Positions 19,552 through 29,027 are shown, counted from the stretch's first letter. The stretch is 64,000 nucleotides of DNA from Isoptericola cucumis (GCF_014635665.1 NZ_BMDG01000004.1:124001-188000), one strand, 5' to 3'. Numbers and translations are program-made. Notes: generated by a model from the letters alone, not told the origin.

Positions 19552-19557
19552 GGCGCG

Positions 19558-20559
19558 GTGCCTCGCCGACTGACGCTCCTGCTCGTCCTGCTCCTCGGCG
19601 GCACCCTCGTCCTCGGGGCGTGCAGCTCGTCCGTGCTCGACGAGATGGGGGCCGCCGAGTCGCCGTCGCAGGCACCCGTCCAGGTCACCGGCGCGGTGGG
19701 CGAGCCGCCCGCGCTCGACTACGGCACGCCGTACGAGGTGACGCGGCCGGGTGCCCGGTCGATCTGGCCCGGCACCGGGGAGCCCGTCGTCGACGGGGAG
19801 CCCGTGCTGCTGAACATGTACGCGGAGGACGGCCGGGACGGCAGCGTCATCTCGAGCACCTTCATCGACGCGCCGGCCTGGTACACGATGTCGCCCGAGT
19901 CCCTCGGCACCAACCTGTACGACACCCTGCGGGGCGAGCGCGTGGGCGCACGGCTCCTGCTGGTCGAGGAGGACGACGGCGTGCCCGTGGTGCTCGTGAT
20001 CGACGTGCTGCCCACCCGGGCGTCGGGCTCCGAGGTGCCGCCGGTCGACGGGCTGCCGAAGGTCGAGCGCAGCGACGACGGCACGCCGTCCGTGACGGTC
20101 CCCTCCGACGCCGCGCCGCCCGAGGACCTCGTCGTCCAGCCGCTCGTGCGCGGCAGCGGGCCGCAGGTGCAGGTCGGGCAGGTCGTCACGATGCGGTTCA
20201 CCGCGGTGCGCTGGAGCAACGGGAAGGTCTTCGACACGACGTGGTCCGCGGGCACCCGGCCGCAGTCCGCCACGGTCGGCATCGGACAGCTCATCGACGG
20301 CCTGGACCAGGGGCTGCTGGAGCAGACGGTGGGCTCGCAGCTCATGCTCGTGGTGCCGCCGAGCCTCGGCTACGGTGGCACCAGCAGCGACCTGGCCGAC
20401 CAGACGCTCGTCTACGTCGTCGACATCCTGGACGCTCATTACCAGGTGACCGACGAGGAGGCCGTCGGCGGCAAGGACGAGGGTGACGGCGGCAGGGGCA
20501 AGGACGGCGGCGAGCGCGCCGACGACGCCCCGTCCGACCGGGCCGACGACGCCGGCTGA
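19558..20559 (+). CDS. FKBP-type peptidyl-prolyl isomerase lipoprotein
   Basis: A 333-residue exported lipoprotein. The signal peptide (RRLTLLLVLLLGG) ends in the lipobox LGAC with Cys about residue 22, so lipid anchoring by Lgt is expected. An N-terminal FKBP-like domain (about 70-160) is diverged; the second (about 195-290) is canonical: VGQVVTMRFTAVRW, GKVFDTTW, IDGLDQGLLEQTVGSQ, LVVPPSLGYGG. It probably assists folding of secreted proteins. The last ~45 residues are a charged Gly/Asp/Lys tail. The gene commonly follows pafA in actinobacteria. Confidence 0.92.
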   Translation: MPRRLTLLLVLLLGGTLVLGACSSSVLDEMGAAESPSQAPVQVTGAVGEPPALDYGTPYEVTRPGARSIWPGTGEPVVDGEPVLLNMYAEDGRDGSVISSTFIDAPAWYTMSPESLGTNLYDTLRGERVGARLLLVEEDDGVPVVLVIDVLPTRASGSEVPPVDGLPKVERSDDGTPSVTVPSDAAPPEDLVVQPLVRGSGPQVQVGQVVTMRFTAVRWSNGKVFDTTWSAGTRPQSATVGIGQLIDGLDQGLLEQTVGSQLMLVVPPSLGYGGTSSDLADQTLVYVVDILDAHYQVTDEEAVGGKDEGDGGRGKDGGERADDAPSDRADDAG

Positions 20560-20715
20560 CGCGTTCCGACCCGTCAGGTACCGGGTCCGAGCGCCCGCCC
20601 GCCTCCGCACCGGTCGTCGAACCGACCTCCGTATCCGCACCGACCTCGAACCGACCCCGAACCGGCCGCCGGGACGACCGCCCGGCCTGCCCCGACCTGA
20701 AGGAAGCGTGAGCAC

Positions 20716-21489
20716 ATGCCCGTGGCCGTCCGCGTGATCCCGTGTCTCGACGTCGACGCGGGCCGCGTCGTCAAGGGGGTCAACTTCACCGACCTGCGCG
20801 ACGCCGGCGACCCGGTGGAGCTCTCGGCCCGCTACGACGCGGAGGGCGCCGACGAGGTGACGTTCCTCGACGTCTCGGCCTCCTCCAGCGGCCGCGAGAC
20901 GATGATGGACGTCGTGCGGCGCACCGCCGAGCAGGTCTTCGTGCCGCTCACCGTCGGGGGCGGCGTCCGCTCCACCGACGACGTGGACCGCCTGCTGCGG
21001 GCCGGCGCGGACAAGGTGGGGGTGAACACGGCGGCGATCGCGCGGCCGGAGCTCATCGCGGAGATCGCCGCCCGCTTCGGCCGGCAGGTGCTCACCCTGT
21101 CGGTGGACGCCCGCCGCACCACGGGCGACACGGTGACCGCGTCGGGTTTCGAGGTCACGACCCACGGCGGCCGACGGGGCACCGGCATCGACGCGGTCCA
21201 GTGGGCCGAGCGGGCCGCCGGGCTCGGCGCCGGGGAGATCCTCCTCAACTCGATGGACGCCGACGGCACCACGTCGGGGTTCGACCTCGAGATGCTGGTC
21301 GCGGTGCGCGAGCGCGTCTCCGTGCCGCTGGTCGCGTCGGGCGGCGCGGGCACGCCGGAGCACTTCGTCGCCGCGGCCGAGGCGGGGGCGGACGCCGTGC
21401 TCGCGGCGAGCGTCTTCCACTTCGGCACCCTCACGGTCGGGCAGGTCAAGGACGCGCTGCACGCCGCGGGCATCGAGGTACGGAGATGA
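20716..21489 (+). CDS. hisF: Imidazole glycerol phosphate synthase, cyclase subunit
   Basis: A 257-residue TIM barrel that, with HisH, makes imidazole glycerol phosphate and AICAR in histidine synthesis. It shows [19 protein letters not shown] with catalytic Asp 11, [37 protein letters not shown] and [12 protein letters not shown] with the second catalytic Asp. Length is standard. The ATG is preceded by GAAGGAAG (about 20698-20705) at fair spacing. The leader upstream (20560-20715) is C-rich and G-poor with repeated GAACCGACC-like units. hisI is downstream, separated by two ABC genes. Confidence 0.96.
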   Translation: MPVAVRVIPCLDVDAGRVVKGVNFTDLRDAGDPVELSARYDAEGADEVTFLDVSASSSGRETMMDVVRRTAEQVFVPLTVGGGVRSTDDVDRLLRAGADKVGVNTAAIARPELIAEIAARFGRQVLTLSVDARRTTGDTVTASGFEVTTHGGRRGTGIDAVQWAERAAGLGAGEILLNSMDADGTTSGFDLEMLVAVRERVSVPLVASGGAGTPEHFVAAAEAGADAVLAASVFHFGTLTVGQVKDALHAAGIEVRR

Positions 21490-21540
21490 CCGGTCGTCGG
21501 CCCGACGGCGGCCGCACGGCGACAGGCCGCGTGCCGGCCG

Positions 21541-21585
21541 GGTGCATGACGTCCGGGTGCACGACGTCCGGGTGCATGACCTCCG
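21541..21585 (+). repeat. 15-bp tandem repeat, 3 copies
   Basis: Three near-identical 15-bp units (GGTGCATGACGTCCG with one change in each of copies 2 and 3) lie between hisF and the first ABC gene. The unit holds the palindrome TGACGTCC/TGCATG-like core. If translation began at GTG 21542 the units would encode HDVRV repeats. No function is known. Confidence 0.85.
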
Positions 21586-21592
21586 GCGACCG

Positions 21593-23560
21593 ATGACGGC
21601 CGGCCCCGCGGACGCGACCCTGACGGGGTCGCGCCTGCGTCGCTCGGCGACGCTCATGTGGCGCGGCATGCGCTCGGAGCCGCGTCTGTACGTCCTGGCC
21701 GTGGCGGCGTCGGCGCTGTTCGGGGCCGCGACGGTGGCCGTGAGCCGCGCCGTCGGCTGGGCGACCGACGCGGTCGTCGTCCCCGCGATCGGCGGCGACG
21801 CGGACGCCCGGGCGCGGATCTGGCAGGCCGGCCTGGTGCTCGCCGCCGTCGCGGTGACGCTGGCCGTCAGCGTCGCGGGCCGGCGGATCTGGGCGGGTCT
21901 GGGCTTCGCCGCCATCCAGGCCCACCACCGGCGCGGGGTGACGAGGCAGTACCTGCGGCTGCCGATGTCGTGGCACCGCGCGCACCCGACCGGCCAGCTG
22001 CTGTCGAACGCCAGTGCCGACGTCGAGGCCGCGACGGGCGTGTTCAACCCGCTGCCCTTCGCCCTCGGCGTCGTGGTGATGATCGGTGTCGCGACCGCGA
22101 TGCTGCTCGCGATCGACGTGTGGCTGGCGGCCGCCGCGCTGGTCGTGATCCCGGCCGCCGTCGTCGTCAACGTCGTGTTCCAGCGGTACATGACGCCCGC
22201 GGCGACGCGGGCGCAGCAGCTGCGTGCCGAGGTCGCGGACGTCGCCCACGAGTCCTTCGAGGGCGCGCTGCTGGTGAAGTCGCTCGGCACCGCGGACCGT
22301 GAGGAGGCCCGCTTCGCGGACCGGGCCGACGCGCTGCGGGCCGCCAACGTGCGGGTGGGCGTGGTCCGTGCCTTCTTCGACCCGGCCATCGAGCTGCTGC
22401 CGTCGCTCGGCACCCTCGTGGTGCTCGGCGTGGGCGCGTGGCGCGCGTCGACGGGCGCCGTCGACACGGGCGACGTCGTCACGGCGGCGTACCTGCTGAC
22501 GGTCATGGCCGTGCCCGTGCGGGCCTTCGGCTGGGTGCTCGGCGAGCTGCCGCGCGCGCTCGTCGGGTACGAGCGCATCTCCCGTGTCCTCGACGCGCGC
22601 GGTGAGCTGCCGGTGGGGGACGCCGCGCTGCCCCGTGCCGGGGCGGGGCTGGCGGTACGGCTGGCCGGCGTCGGGGTGGACGTGCCCGCGTCCGGGCGCA
22701 CCGCGACGCTGCTCGACGACGTCGACCTGGAGGTGGCGCCCGGCAGCACGGTCGCGGTCGTCGGGGCGACCGGGGCCGGCAAGACGACGCTCGTGTCGTT
22801 GCTGGCCCGGCTGAGCGACCCCACGCGCGGGCGCGTGCTGCTCGACGGCGTCGACGTGCGGGACCTCGCGGCGGGCGAGATCCCCGCGCAGGTGGCGCTG
22901 GTCGCCCAGCAGACCTTCGTCTTCGAGGACACCGTGCGGGCCAACGTGACGCTCGCCGACCCCGACGGCGGCACCGGTCCCGGCGACGGTGCCGGGGACG
23001 GAGCAGGCGCGTCCGCGGCGCGGGTCCCGACCGACGACGAGGTCTGGGCGGCGCTGCGGGTGGCGCGGGTGGACGACGTGGTGCGGGCGCTGCCCGGCGG
23101 GCTCGACGCCCCGCTCGGGGAGCGCGGCGCGAACCTGTCGGGGGGCCAACGGCAGCGGCTCGCCATCGCGCGGGCCCTGGTGCGCCGCCCCCGTCTCCTC
23201 GTGCTGGACGACGCGACCTCCGCGGTCGACCCGCGCGTCGAGTCCGAGATCCTGGCCGAGCTGCGGTCGGCCCGCACCGCGGGGGACGCACGGTCGACGA
23301 CCGTCGTCATGGTCGCCTACCGCATGTCGTCGGTGTCGCTCGCCGACGCCGTCGTGCACCTGGGCTCGGGTCGGGTCGTGGACGTCGGGACGCACGCCGA
23401 GCTGCTCGACCGCGACCCCGGCTACCGCGCGCTGGCCACGGCCTACGAGCAGGAGACGGCACGCCGCGAGCGCGAGCTCGCGGACGAGCGCGCCGCGGGG
23501 GAGGACGTGCCGACGCCGTGGGACGCCACCGCGGGCGCGACCGAGGAGGAGGCGCGATGA
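21593..23560 (+). CDS. ABC exporter half-transporter with degenerate ATP site
   Basis: A 655-residue protein with six membrane segments (about 30-330) fused to a nucleotide-binding domain (about 360-620). Walker A is GATGAGKTT and the signature is canonical LSGGQ. Walker B reads LLVLDDAT, with Asp in place of the catalytic Glu, and the switch His is Tyr (VAYRMSS). An Ala/Gly/Asp-rich insert sits before the signature. ATG 21593 was chosen over GTG 21542, which would add only repeat-encoded residues. It overlaps the next ABC gene by four bases, so a heterodimeric exporter is expected. Substrate unknown. Confidence 0.9.
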   Translation: MTAGPADATLTGSRLRRSATLMWRGMRSEPRLYVLAVAASALFGAATVAVSRAVGWATDAVVVPAIGGDADARARIWQAGLVLAAVAVTLAVSVAGRRIWAGLGFAAIQAHHRRGVTRQYLRLPMSWHRAHPTGQLLSNASADVEAATGVFNPLPFALGVVVMIGVATAMLLAIDVWLAAAALVVIPAAVVVNVVFQRYMTPAATRAQQLRAEVADVAHESFEGALLVKSLGTADREEARFADRADALRAANVRVGVVRAFFDPAIELLPSLGTLVVLGVGAWRASTGAVDTGDVVTAAYLLTVMAVPVRAFGWVLGELPRALVGYERISRVLDARGELPVGDAALPRAGAGLAVRLAGVGVDVPASGRTATLLDDVDLEVAPGSTVAVVGATGAGKTTLVSLLARLSDPTRGRVLLDGVDVRDLAAGEIPAQVALVAQQTFVFEDTVRANVTLADPDGGTGPGDGAGDGAGASAARVPTDDEVWAALRVARVDDVVRALPGGLDAPLGERGANLSGGQRQRLAIARALVRRPRLLVLDDATSAVDPRVESEILAELRSARTAGDARSTTVVMVAYRMSSVSLADAVVHLGSGRVVDVGTHAELLDRDPGYRALATAYEQETARRERELADERAAGEDVPTPWDATAGATEEEAR

Positions 23561-25356
23561 GCGAGTCGCGGATCGCTGCCGCGAGCAGCCTGGGCGTCGT
23601 CGCGACCCTGCGTCGCGGCGTGCAGATCTCCCCGCAGATCACGGACGGCCTGTGGCTCACCCTCGCGTTCGCGGTGGTGGCGGCGGGCGGCCGCGTCGTG
23701 GTGCCGGTCGCGGTGCAGCGCACGATCGACGACGGGATCCTGGCCTCGCAGGGGCCCGACGCCGGGCGGGTGGCGCTGTTCACCGTGCTCGCGGCGGGCG
23801 CGATCGTGGTGGCCGGCCTGTGCTCGGCGATGGTCAACGTCCGGATGTTCCGCAGCACCGAGGCCGGCCTCGCCGCCCTGCGGGTGCGGGCGTTCCGGCA
23901 CGTGCACGACCTGTCGACCCTGTCGCAGGGCACGGAGCGCCGGGGCGCGCTGGTCTCGCGCGTGACCTCCGACGTGGACACGATCTCGCTGTTCGTGCAG
24001 TCGGGCGGGATCATGCTCCTCGTCTCGTCGCTCCAGGTGCTCGTCGCGACGGCGCTCATGGCCGTCTACTCCTGGCAGCTGACGATCGTGGTGTGGCTCT
24101 GCTTCGTGCCGCTGTTCCTGGTGCTGCGCCGCGCGCAGCGCCACGTCAACGCCGCGTACACGACCGTGCGCGCCCGGATCGGGGCGATGCTGGGCGCGAT
24201 CTCGGAGGCCGTCGTCGGCGCCGAGACGGTGCGTGCCTACGGGGTGGCGCGCCGCACGCGGCGACGCGTGGACGCGTCGATCGAGGCGACGCGCTCGTCG
24301 CAGGCGCGCGCCCAGGTGCTCGTCGCGTCGGTGTTCTCCGGCGGCGTCCTGGTGGCGAACCTCGTGCTCGCCGTGGTCGTGGTGGTGGGCACGCTGCTCG
24401 GGGTCGGCGGCGGGCTGACTGCGGGGCAGGTCGTCGCGTTCCTGTTCCTCGTGCAGCTCTTCACCGGGCCGGTGCAGATGGCCACCGAGATCCTCAACGA
24501 GCTGCAGAACGCCGTCGCGGGGTGGCGCCGCGTGCTCGCGGTGGTGGAGACCCCCCTGGACGTCGTGGACGCGCCCGACGGCGTGGTGAGCCCGCGCGGG
24601 CCGGCGGCGGTCTCGCTCCGGGGCGTGCGGTACGCCTACCCGGACGGGCCCGAGGTGCTGCACGGGATCGACCTCGACCTGCCCGCCCGCACGAAGGTCG
24701 CGGTCGTCGGCCGCACGGGGTCCGGCAAGACCACGATCGCCAAGCTGGTGACGCGTCTCATGGACCCCACGGAGGGCCGGGTGCTGCTCGACGGCGTCGA
24801 CCTGCGCGACGTGCGCCTCGAGTCGTTGCGCCGGCGGGTGGTCCTCGTGCCGCAGGAGGGGTTCCTGCTCGACGCCACCGTGGGCGAGAACGTCGCCTAC
24901 GGCCTGCGCGAGCCTGCGGCCGGCGGTGCGGCGGACGCGGCCGAGCAGGTGGCCGCCGCGGTCGACGCGCTGGGGCTGGCCGACTGGGTCGCCGACCTGC
25001 CCGCGGGGCTCGACACGCCCGTCGGGCAGCGGGGCGAGGCGCTGAGCGCGGGGGAGCGGCAGCTCGTGGCGATCGCCCGGGCGTACATCGCCGAGCCCGA
25101 CCTGCTCGTGCTCGACGAGGCGACCTCGGCGGTGGACCCCGCCACCGAGGTCCGCATCGCCCGGGCCCTCGACTCGCTGACCTCGGGCCGCTCGACCCTG
25201 ACCATCGCGCACCGCCTCTCGACCGCCGAGGCGAGCGACCTGGTGGTCGTGGTCGACGACGGGCACGTGGCCGAGGTCGGGACGCACACGGAGCTGGTGG
25301 CGGCCGGCGGCGTGTACGCGCGGATGCACGCGAGCTGGGTGGCACAGACGCGCTGA
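23557..25356 (+). CDS. ABC exporter half-transporter, catalytic partner
   Basis: A 599-residue half-transporter: six membrane segments, then a nucleotide-binding domain from about residue 360. Walker A is GRTGSGKTT, Walker B LLVLDEAT with catalytic Glu, and switch IAHRLST with His, all canonical. The signature is altered to LSAGE. Combined with the partner's altered Walker B and switch His, exactly one of the two composite ATP sites would be degenerate, as in heterodimeric exporters of the TM287/288 type. The start overlaps the previous stop (ATGA) and has a GAGGAGG ribosome binding site. Transported compound unknown. Confidence 0.9.
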   Translation: MSESRIAAASSLGVVATLRRGVQISPQITDGLWLTLAFAVVAAGGRVVVPVAVQRTIDDGILASQGPDAGRVALFTVLAAGAIVVAGLCSAMVNVRMFRSTEAGLAALRVRAFRHVHDLSTLSQGTERRGALVSRVTSDVDTISLFVQSGGIMLLVSSLQVLVATALMAVYSWQLTIVVWLCFVPLFLVLRRAQRHVNAAYTTVRARIGAMLGAISEAVVGAETVRAYGVARRTRRRVDASIEATRSSQARAQVLVASVFSGGVLVANLVLAVVVVVGTLLGVGGGLTAGQVVAFLFLVQLFTGPVQMATEILNELQNAVAGWRRVLAVVETPLDVVDAPDGVVSPRGPAAVSLRGVRYAYPDGPEVLHGIDLDLPARTKVAVVGRTGSGKTTIAKLVTRLMDPTEGRVLLDGVDLRDVRLESLRRRVVLVPQEGFLLDATVGENVAYGLREPAAGGAADAAEQVAAAVDALGLADWVADLPAGLDTPVGQRGEALSAGERQLVAIARAYIAEPDLLVLDEATSAVDPATEVRIARALDSLTSGRSTLTIAHRLSTAEASDLVVVVDDGHVAEVGTHTELVAAGGVYARMHASWVAQTR

Positions 25357-25377
25357 CGTCGGCGCCCCGGGACGTGT

Positions 25378-25383
25378 CAAGAT
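25378..25383 (+). promoter_or_regulatory. -10-like hexamer CAAGAT of hisI
   Basis: CAAGAT ends 6 bases before GTG 25390, with no ribosome binding site. It would start a hisI-trpE transcript independent of the ABC genes. Confidence 0.35.
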
Positions 25384-25389
25384 GCTCGG

Positions 25390-25863
25390 GTGCAGCACGG
25401 AACCCCGCCCTCCCCGCTCGCCCCGGACCTCGCCGCCCGCCTCAAGCGCGACGAGCACGGGCTCGTCGCCGCGATCGTGCAGCAGCACGACTCGGGCGAG
25501 GTGCTCATGCTCGGCTGGATGGACGACGAGGCCCTCCACCGCACCCTGACGCAGGGTCGGGTGACGTTCTGGAGCCGCTCGCGCGGCGAGTACTGGCGCA
25601 AGGGCGACACCTCCGGCCACGTGCAGCACGTGCGCTCCGTGGCCCTCGACTGCGACGGCGACGCGCTGCTGGTGCGCGTCCACCAGGTGGGCGCGGCGTG
25701 CCACACCGGCACCCGCACCTGCTTCGAGGCGGGGGGCGACCTCGGCGCCGTCACGGACCCGGACCTCGACCTCGACCTGAACCTCAGCGACGACCCGGAC
25801 CGGGCGCCCGCGCGCGCGGCCGATCAAGCGCCCAGCCTTGACAAGGACCAGGAGACCCCGTGA
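25390..25863 (+). CDS. hisI: Phosphoribosyl-AMP cyclohydrolase
   Basis: A 157-residue enzyme that opens the purine ring of phosphoribosyl-AMP in histidine synthesis. It has [31 protein letters not shown], the Asp metal cluster in [14 protein letters not shown], and [12 protein letters not shown] with the zinc Cys residues. It lacks the HisE pyrophosphohydrolase domain, so this step is on a separate gene as usual in actinobacteria. The last ~40 residues are a poorly conserved acidic tail. The stop overlaps the trpE GTG (GTGA), coupling histidine and tryptophan gene translation. Confidence 0.95.
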   Translation: MQHGTPPSPLAPDLAARLKRDEHGLVAAIVQQHDSGEVLMLGWMDDEALHRTLTQGRVTFWSRSRGEYWRKGDTSGHVQHVRSVALDCDGDALLVRVHQVGAACHTGTRTCFEAGGDLGAVTDPDLDLDLNLSDDPDRAPARAADQAPSLDKDQETP

Positions 25864-27461
25864 CCCCGTCAGCTCCCGCCACGTCCGCGCCTGCCCCGCA
25901 CGCCGCTGCGCCGGCGCCCACGGCCGACGACCTGACGTGGGGCGCGACGTGGCCGGCCCTGCCCGCGTTCCGCGAGCTGGCGCGCGACCGCCGGGTCGTC
26001 CCCGTGGTGCGCCGCGTCCTGGCCGACGACGTGACCCCCGTCGGCCTGTACCGCACCCTCGCCGAGGACCGGCCGGGCACGTTCGTCCTCGAGTCCGCGG
26101 AGGCCGCCGGCGGCTGGTCGCGCTGGTCGTTCGTCGGGGTGGCGTCGCGTGCCACGCTGACCGCGCGCGACGGCCGGGCGGTCTGGCGGGGTGACGTCCC
26201 GGTCGGCATCCCGACGTCGGGCGACGTCGTGGAGGTGCTCGGCGCGGCGCTGGAGGCGCTGCGCACCCCGCCGATCGAGGGGCTGCCGCCGCTGACCGGT
26301 GGGATGACGGGCGCCCTGGGCTGGGACGTGGTCCGCCACTGGGAGCCGACCCTGCCGGCCCGGGCGCCCGACGAGCTCGGCGTTCCGGAGGTGGCCCTGA
26401 GCCTGGCCACGGACCTCGTCGCCGTGGACCACCACTCGGGCACGGTCTGGCTGATCGCCAACGCGATCAACGGCGACGACACCGACGAGCGCGTGGACGA
26501 GGCGCACGCGGACGCCGTCGCCCGGCTCGACGCGATGGCGGCCCGGCTCGCCGCGCCCACGCCGCCGGTGCGCACCGTGCTGCGCGCGCCGGGCGAGGTC
26601 GCCGAGCCCCAGCTCGAGTTCCGCAGCGCCCGTGAGGACTTCGAGGCGGCCGTCCGCGCCGGGCAGGAGGCGATCCACGAGGGCGAGGTGTTCCAGGTCG
26701 TGCTGTCGCAGCGCCTCGACCTCGACTGCCCCGCCGACCCGCTCGACGTGTACCGGGCCCTGCGCACGATCAACCCGAGCCCGTACATGTACTACTTCCG
26801 CCTGACGGACCCGGACGGCGGGGAGTTCTCCGTCGTGGGGTCCAGCCCGGAGACGCTGGTCAAGGTCACCGAGGGACACGTCACCACCTACCCCATCGCG
26901 GGGTCGCGCCCGCGCGGGGCCACGGTCGAGGAGGACGTCGCGCTCGGCGAGGAGCTGCTGGCCGACCCCAAGGAGCGGGCCGAGCACCTCATGCTCGTCG
27001 ACCTGTCGCGCAACGACCTGGTCAAGGTCTGCGAGCCGACGTCCGTCGAGGTGGTGGAGTTCATGTCCACGCGCCGCTTCAGCCACATCATGCACCTGTG
27101 CTCCACCGTGGTCGGACGCCTGCGGGAGGGCCGCACCGCGCTGGACACGCTGCGCGCGACGTTCCCCGCGGGCACGCTGTCGGGGGCGCCCAAGCCGCGG
27201 GCCATCGCGCTGATCGACGCGCTCGAACCGGCCTCCCGGGGGATCTACGGTGGCACCGTGGGCTACTTCGACTTCGGCGGCAACATGGACATGGCGATCG
27301 CCATCCGCACCGCCTACATCCGCGAGGGGCGCGCGTCGGTGCAGGCCGGCGGCGGCATCGTCGCGGACTCCGTGCCGGCGCTCGAGTACGCCGAGTCGCG
27401 CAACAAGGCGGCGGCCGCCGTGCGTGCCGTGCAGCTCGCGGCCCGGTTCGGGGCGCTGTGA
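25860..27461 (+). CDS. trpE: Anthranilate synthase component I
   Basis: A 533-residue chorismate-utilising enzyme that forms anthranilate, using ammonia from the TrpG glutaminase (not in this window). The feedback site LESAE is intact near residue 77, suggesting inhibition by tryptophan. Catalytic segments are [55 protein letters not shown] and [13 protein letters not shown]. The N-terminal ~20 residues are Ala/Pro-rich. It overlaps hisI by four bases and the next gene by four, forming a tight operon. Confidence 0.96.
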   Translation: MTPSAPATSAPAPHAAAPAPTADDLTWGATWPALPAFRELARDRRVVPVVRRVLADDVTPVGLYRTLAEDRPGTFVLESAEAAGGWSRWSFVGVASRATLTARDGRAVWRGDVPVGIPTSGDVVEVLGAALEALRTPPIEGLPPLTGGMTGALGWDVVRHWEPTLPARAPDELGVPEVALSLATDLVAVDHHSGTVWLIANAINGDDTDERVDEAHADAVARLDAMAARLAAPTPPVRTVLRAPGEVAEPQLEFRSAREDFEAAVRAGQEAIHEGEVFQVVLSQRLDLDCPADPLDVYRALRTINPSPYMYYFRLTDPDGGEFSVVGSSPETLVKVTEGHVTTYPIAGSRPRGATVEEDVALGEELLADPKERAEHLMLVDLSRNDLVKVCEPTSVEVVEFMSTRRFSHIMHLCSTVVGRLREGRTALDTLRATFPAGTLSGAPKPRAIALIDALEPASRGIYGGTVGYFDFGGNMDMAIAIRTAYIREGRASVQAGGGIVADSVPALEYAESRNKAAAAVRAVQLAARFGAL

Positions 27462-28159
27462 GCGGCGCCGGGGCACGCGCGCCCCAGGGCGGTCGAGGGC
27501 CCCTGCGATCCCGGTCGCGCGCGGTCTGGTCCGTCGTCCTGCTCGGCGGGCTCGTGCTCGCCACCGCGGCGCCGACCTGGGTGAGCTCGACGGTCTCCAC
27601 CGCGCTCGAGTCGGAGGTCCCGGTGGCGGTCACCGGCACCGCCGCGTCGCCCGCCGTCGGCGCGGCGGCGCTCGTGGTCGTCGCCGCGGGCGTGGCGCTC
27701 GCGATCGCGGGCCGGGTCGCCCGCTGGGTCGCGCTCGCCGTGGTGGCGCTGTCCGGAGCGCTGGCGGCGGCGTCCGCCCTCGGAATCCTGCTCGACCCCG
27801 TGCCGGCCGCCACCTCCGGCGCCTCGAGCGCCGAGGGGGTGACCGACCTCACGTCGGCGGTCGCCGTGAGCGTCTGGCCCTGGTTGACGCTCGTGGCCGG
27901 GGTGCTGGTGGTCGGCGCGGCCGTGCTCGCGGCGGCCGGCGCGCCCGGGTGGGGCTCGACGTCGGGCCGCCACGAACGGGTCACGCCGGCGGTGCCGCAG
28001 CGGTCGGCCGCCGCGGGTGCGAGCCCGACCGGTGCCGACGGCGCCGGGCGTGGTCAGGACCGGCCCCGGCCGGCCGGGGACGACGGCTCCGACCCGCACG
28101 ACCCGCACGACGCCTGGGACGCTCTCACCCGGGGCACGGACCCGTCCGAGGACCGCTAG
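27458..28159 (+). CDS. Trp biosynthesis-associated membrane protein (TIGR02234-like)
   Basis: A 233-residue protein with four clear hydrophobic segments: WSVVLLGGLVLATAAPTWV, the Val/Ala-rich stretch after AVGAAALVVV, VARWVALAVVALSGALAAA, and WPWLTLVAGVLVVGAAVLAA. The rest of the C-terminus is hydrophilic and disordered. A four-helix membrane protein directly after trpE is a known actinobacterial family of unknown function. GTG 27458 overlaps the trpE stop by four bases. Its job is unknown; the position suggests a link with tryptophan metabolism. Confidence 0.85.
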   Translation: MSGAGARAPQGGRGPLRSRSRAVWSVVLLGGLVLATAAPTWVSSTVSTALESEVPVAVTGTAASPAVGAAALVVVAAGVALAIAGRVARWVALAVVALSGALAAASALGILLDPVPAATSGASSAEGVTDLTSAVAVSVWPWLTLVAGVLVVGAAVLAAAGAPGWGSTSGRHERVTPAVPQRSAAAGASPTGADGAGRGQDRPRPAGDDGSDPHDPHDAWDALTRGTDPSEDR

Positions 28160-28197
28160 GCTTGACCTCGCTCCTCGTCACGAAAGGCTTCCACTCC

Positions 28198-28470
28198 ATG
28201 ACCGACAACCGCACCTCCGAGGTCGCCTACCTGCCGCCGGCGGCACCGCCCACCAACCACGGCCACACCGTGGCGGCCTGGACCGCCATGATCGGGATCA
28301 TGCTCGGGGTGGCGATCGGCGCGGTCGGGATGCTCCCGGGCGTGGCGGACGTGGTCCTGTGGATCGGGGTCGTCGTGGTCGTCGGTGCGTTGATCGGCGG
28401 GGTGGTGCTGCGCAGCCTCGGCTACGGCCAGCCGAAGGCCTCCGTGCGGCGGGAGCCGGCCACGCGCTGA
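28198..28470 (+). CDS. Small HGxxPAAW-motif-like membrane protein
   Basis: A 90-residue protein with the pattern NHGHTVAAWT at residues 20-29, a variant of the HGxxPAAW motif found in small actinobacterial membrane proteins of trp operons. Two hydrophobic helices follow (IGIMLGVAIGAVGML and VLWIGVVVVVGALIGGVVL) and the tail is basic. The ATG has an AAAGG-type ribosome binding site about 10 bases upstream. A TAGGCT at 28156 may be a promoter overlapping the previous gene's end. Function unknown. Confidence 0.8.
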   Translation: MTDNRTSEVAYLPPAAPPTNHGHTVAAWTAMIGIMLGVAIGAVGMLPGVADVVLWIGVVVVVGALIGGVVLRSLGYGQPKASVRREPATR

Positions 28471-28505
28471 GCGCCCCCCTGGCGCCGGCCCGTCCGGACG
28501 ATCAC

Positions 28506-29027
28506 GTGCGCGCGGCGCGTCCCCTCCGACAGGTCGGGGACGCGCCGCGCTCGTCTGCCCCCCGTGGGCCGGGAGCCGCTCCCCGAGGGCCGGGGGCCGG
28601 GCGCCTGGCGGCCCCGCTCGGGTGGGGCGCGTCCGTCGCGGTCGCGACCGGCGTCGTCGCCGTCGTCGACCCGCACGTCCCGGGGCGCTACCCCGCCTGC
28701 CCCCTGCTCGCCCTGACCGGGCTCGCCTGCCCGCTGTGCGGGGCGCTGCGTGCCACCCACGACCTCGCCCACCTCGACGTCGCCGGGGCCTTCGCGGCCA
28801 ACCCGTGGTGGGTCGTGGTCGCCTCCGGTCTCGTCGCCGCGTGGGCGGTGTGGACGCTGCGCGCATGGCGTTCCGCCCTCGGTCGTCCCGCGGGACGACG
28901 CGCGGGCCCGTGGCCGGTCCGGGTGCCGCCGAGGGTGGTCGCCGTCGCGGTGGGTGCCAGCGCGGCCGTCTTCGGTGTCGCGCGCAACGTGCCAGCGCTC
29001 GAGAACGTCCTCGGCCCGGGCGGGTGA
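28506..29027 (+). CDS. DUF2752 family membrane protein
   Basis: A 173-residue protein. Its core, about residues 50-100, reads CPLLALTGLACPLCGALRA then THDLAHLDVAGAFAANP, the Cys-rich signature of DUF2752, with hydrophobic helices before and after. GTG 28506 is the only in-frame standard start, yet a 15-bp perfect hairpin (28510-28550) lies over its first codons, so either the start is unusual (for example a CTG further in) or translation is hindered. Function of the family is unknown; membership in the trp region is common. Confidence 0.75.
   Translation: MRAARPLRQVGDAPRSSAPRGPGAAPRGPGAGRLAAPLGWGASVAVATGVVAVVDPHVPGRYPACPLLALTGLACPLCGALRATHDLAHLDVAGAFAANPWWVVVASGLVAAWAVWTLRAWRSALGRPAGRRAGPWPVRVPPRVVAVAVGASAAVFGVARNVPALENVLGPGG
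28510..28550 (+). terminator. Perfect 15-bp hairpin after the HGxxPAAW gene
   Basis: GCGCGGCGCGTCCCC pairs with its exact reverse complement across an 11-base loop. There is no T-run, as usual in high-G+C actinobacteria. It could end the trpE transcript or control the DUF2752 gene, whose annotated start it overlaps. Confidence 0.65.

Noticed and set aside
19258-23310. 1350-codon minus-strand frame opposite the FKBP, hisF and ABC genes
   Set aside because: Same reason: no motif, low-complexity composition, and recognised genes on the other strand.
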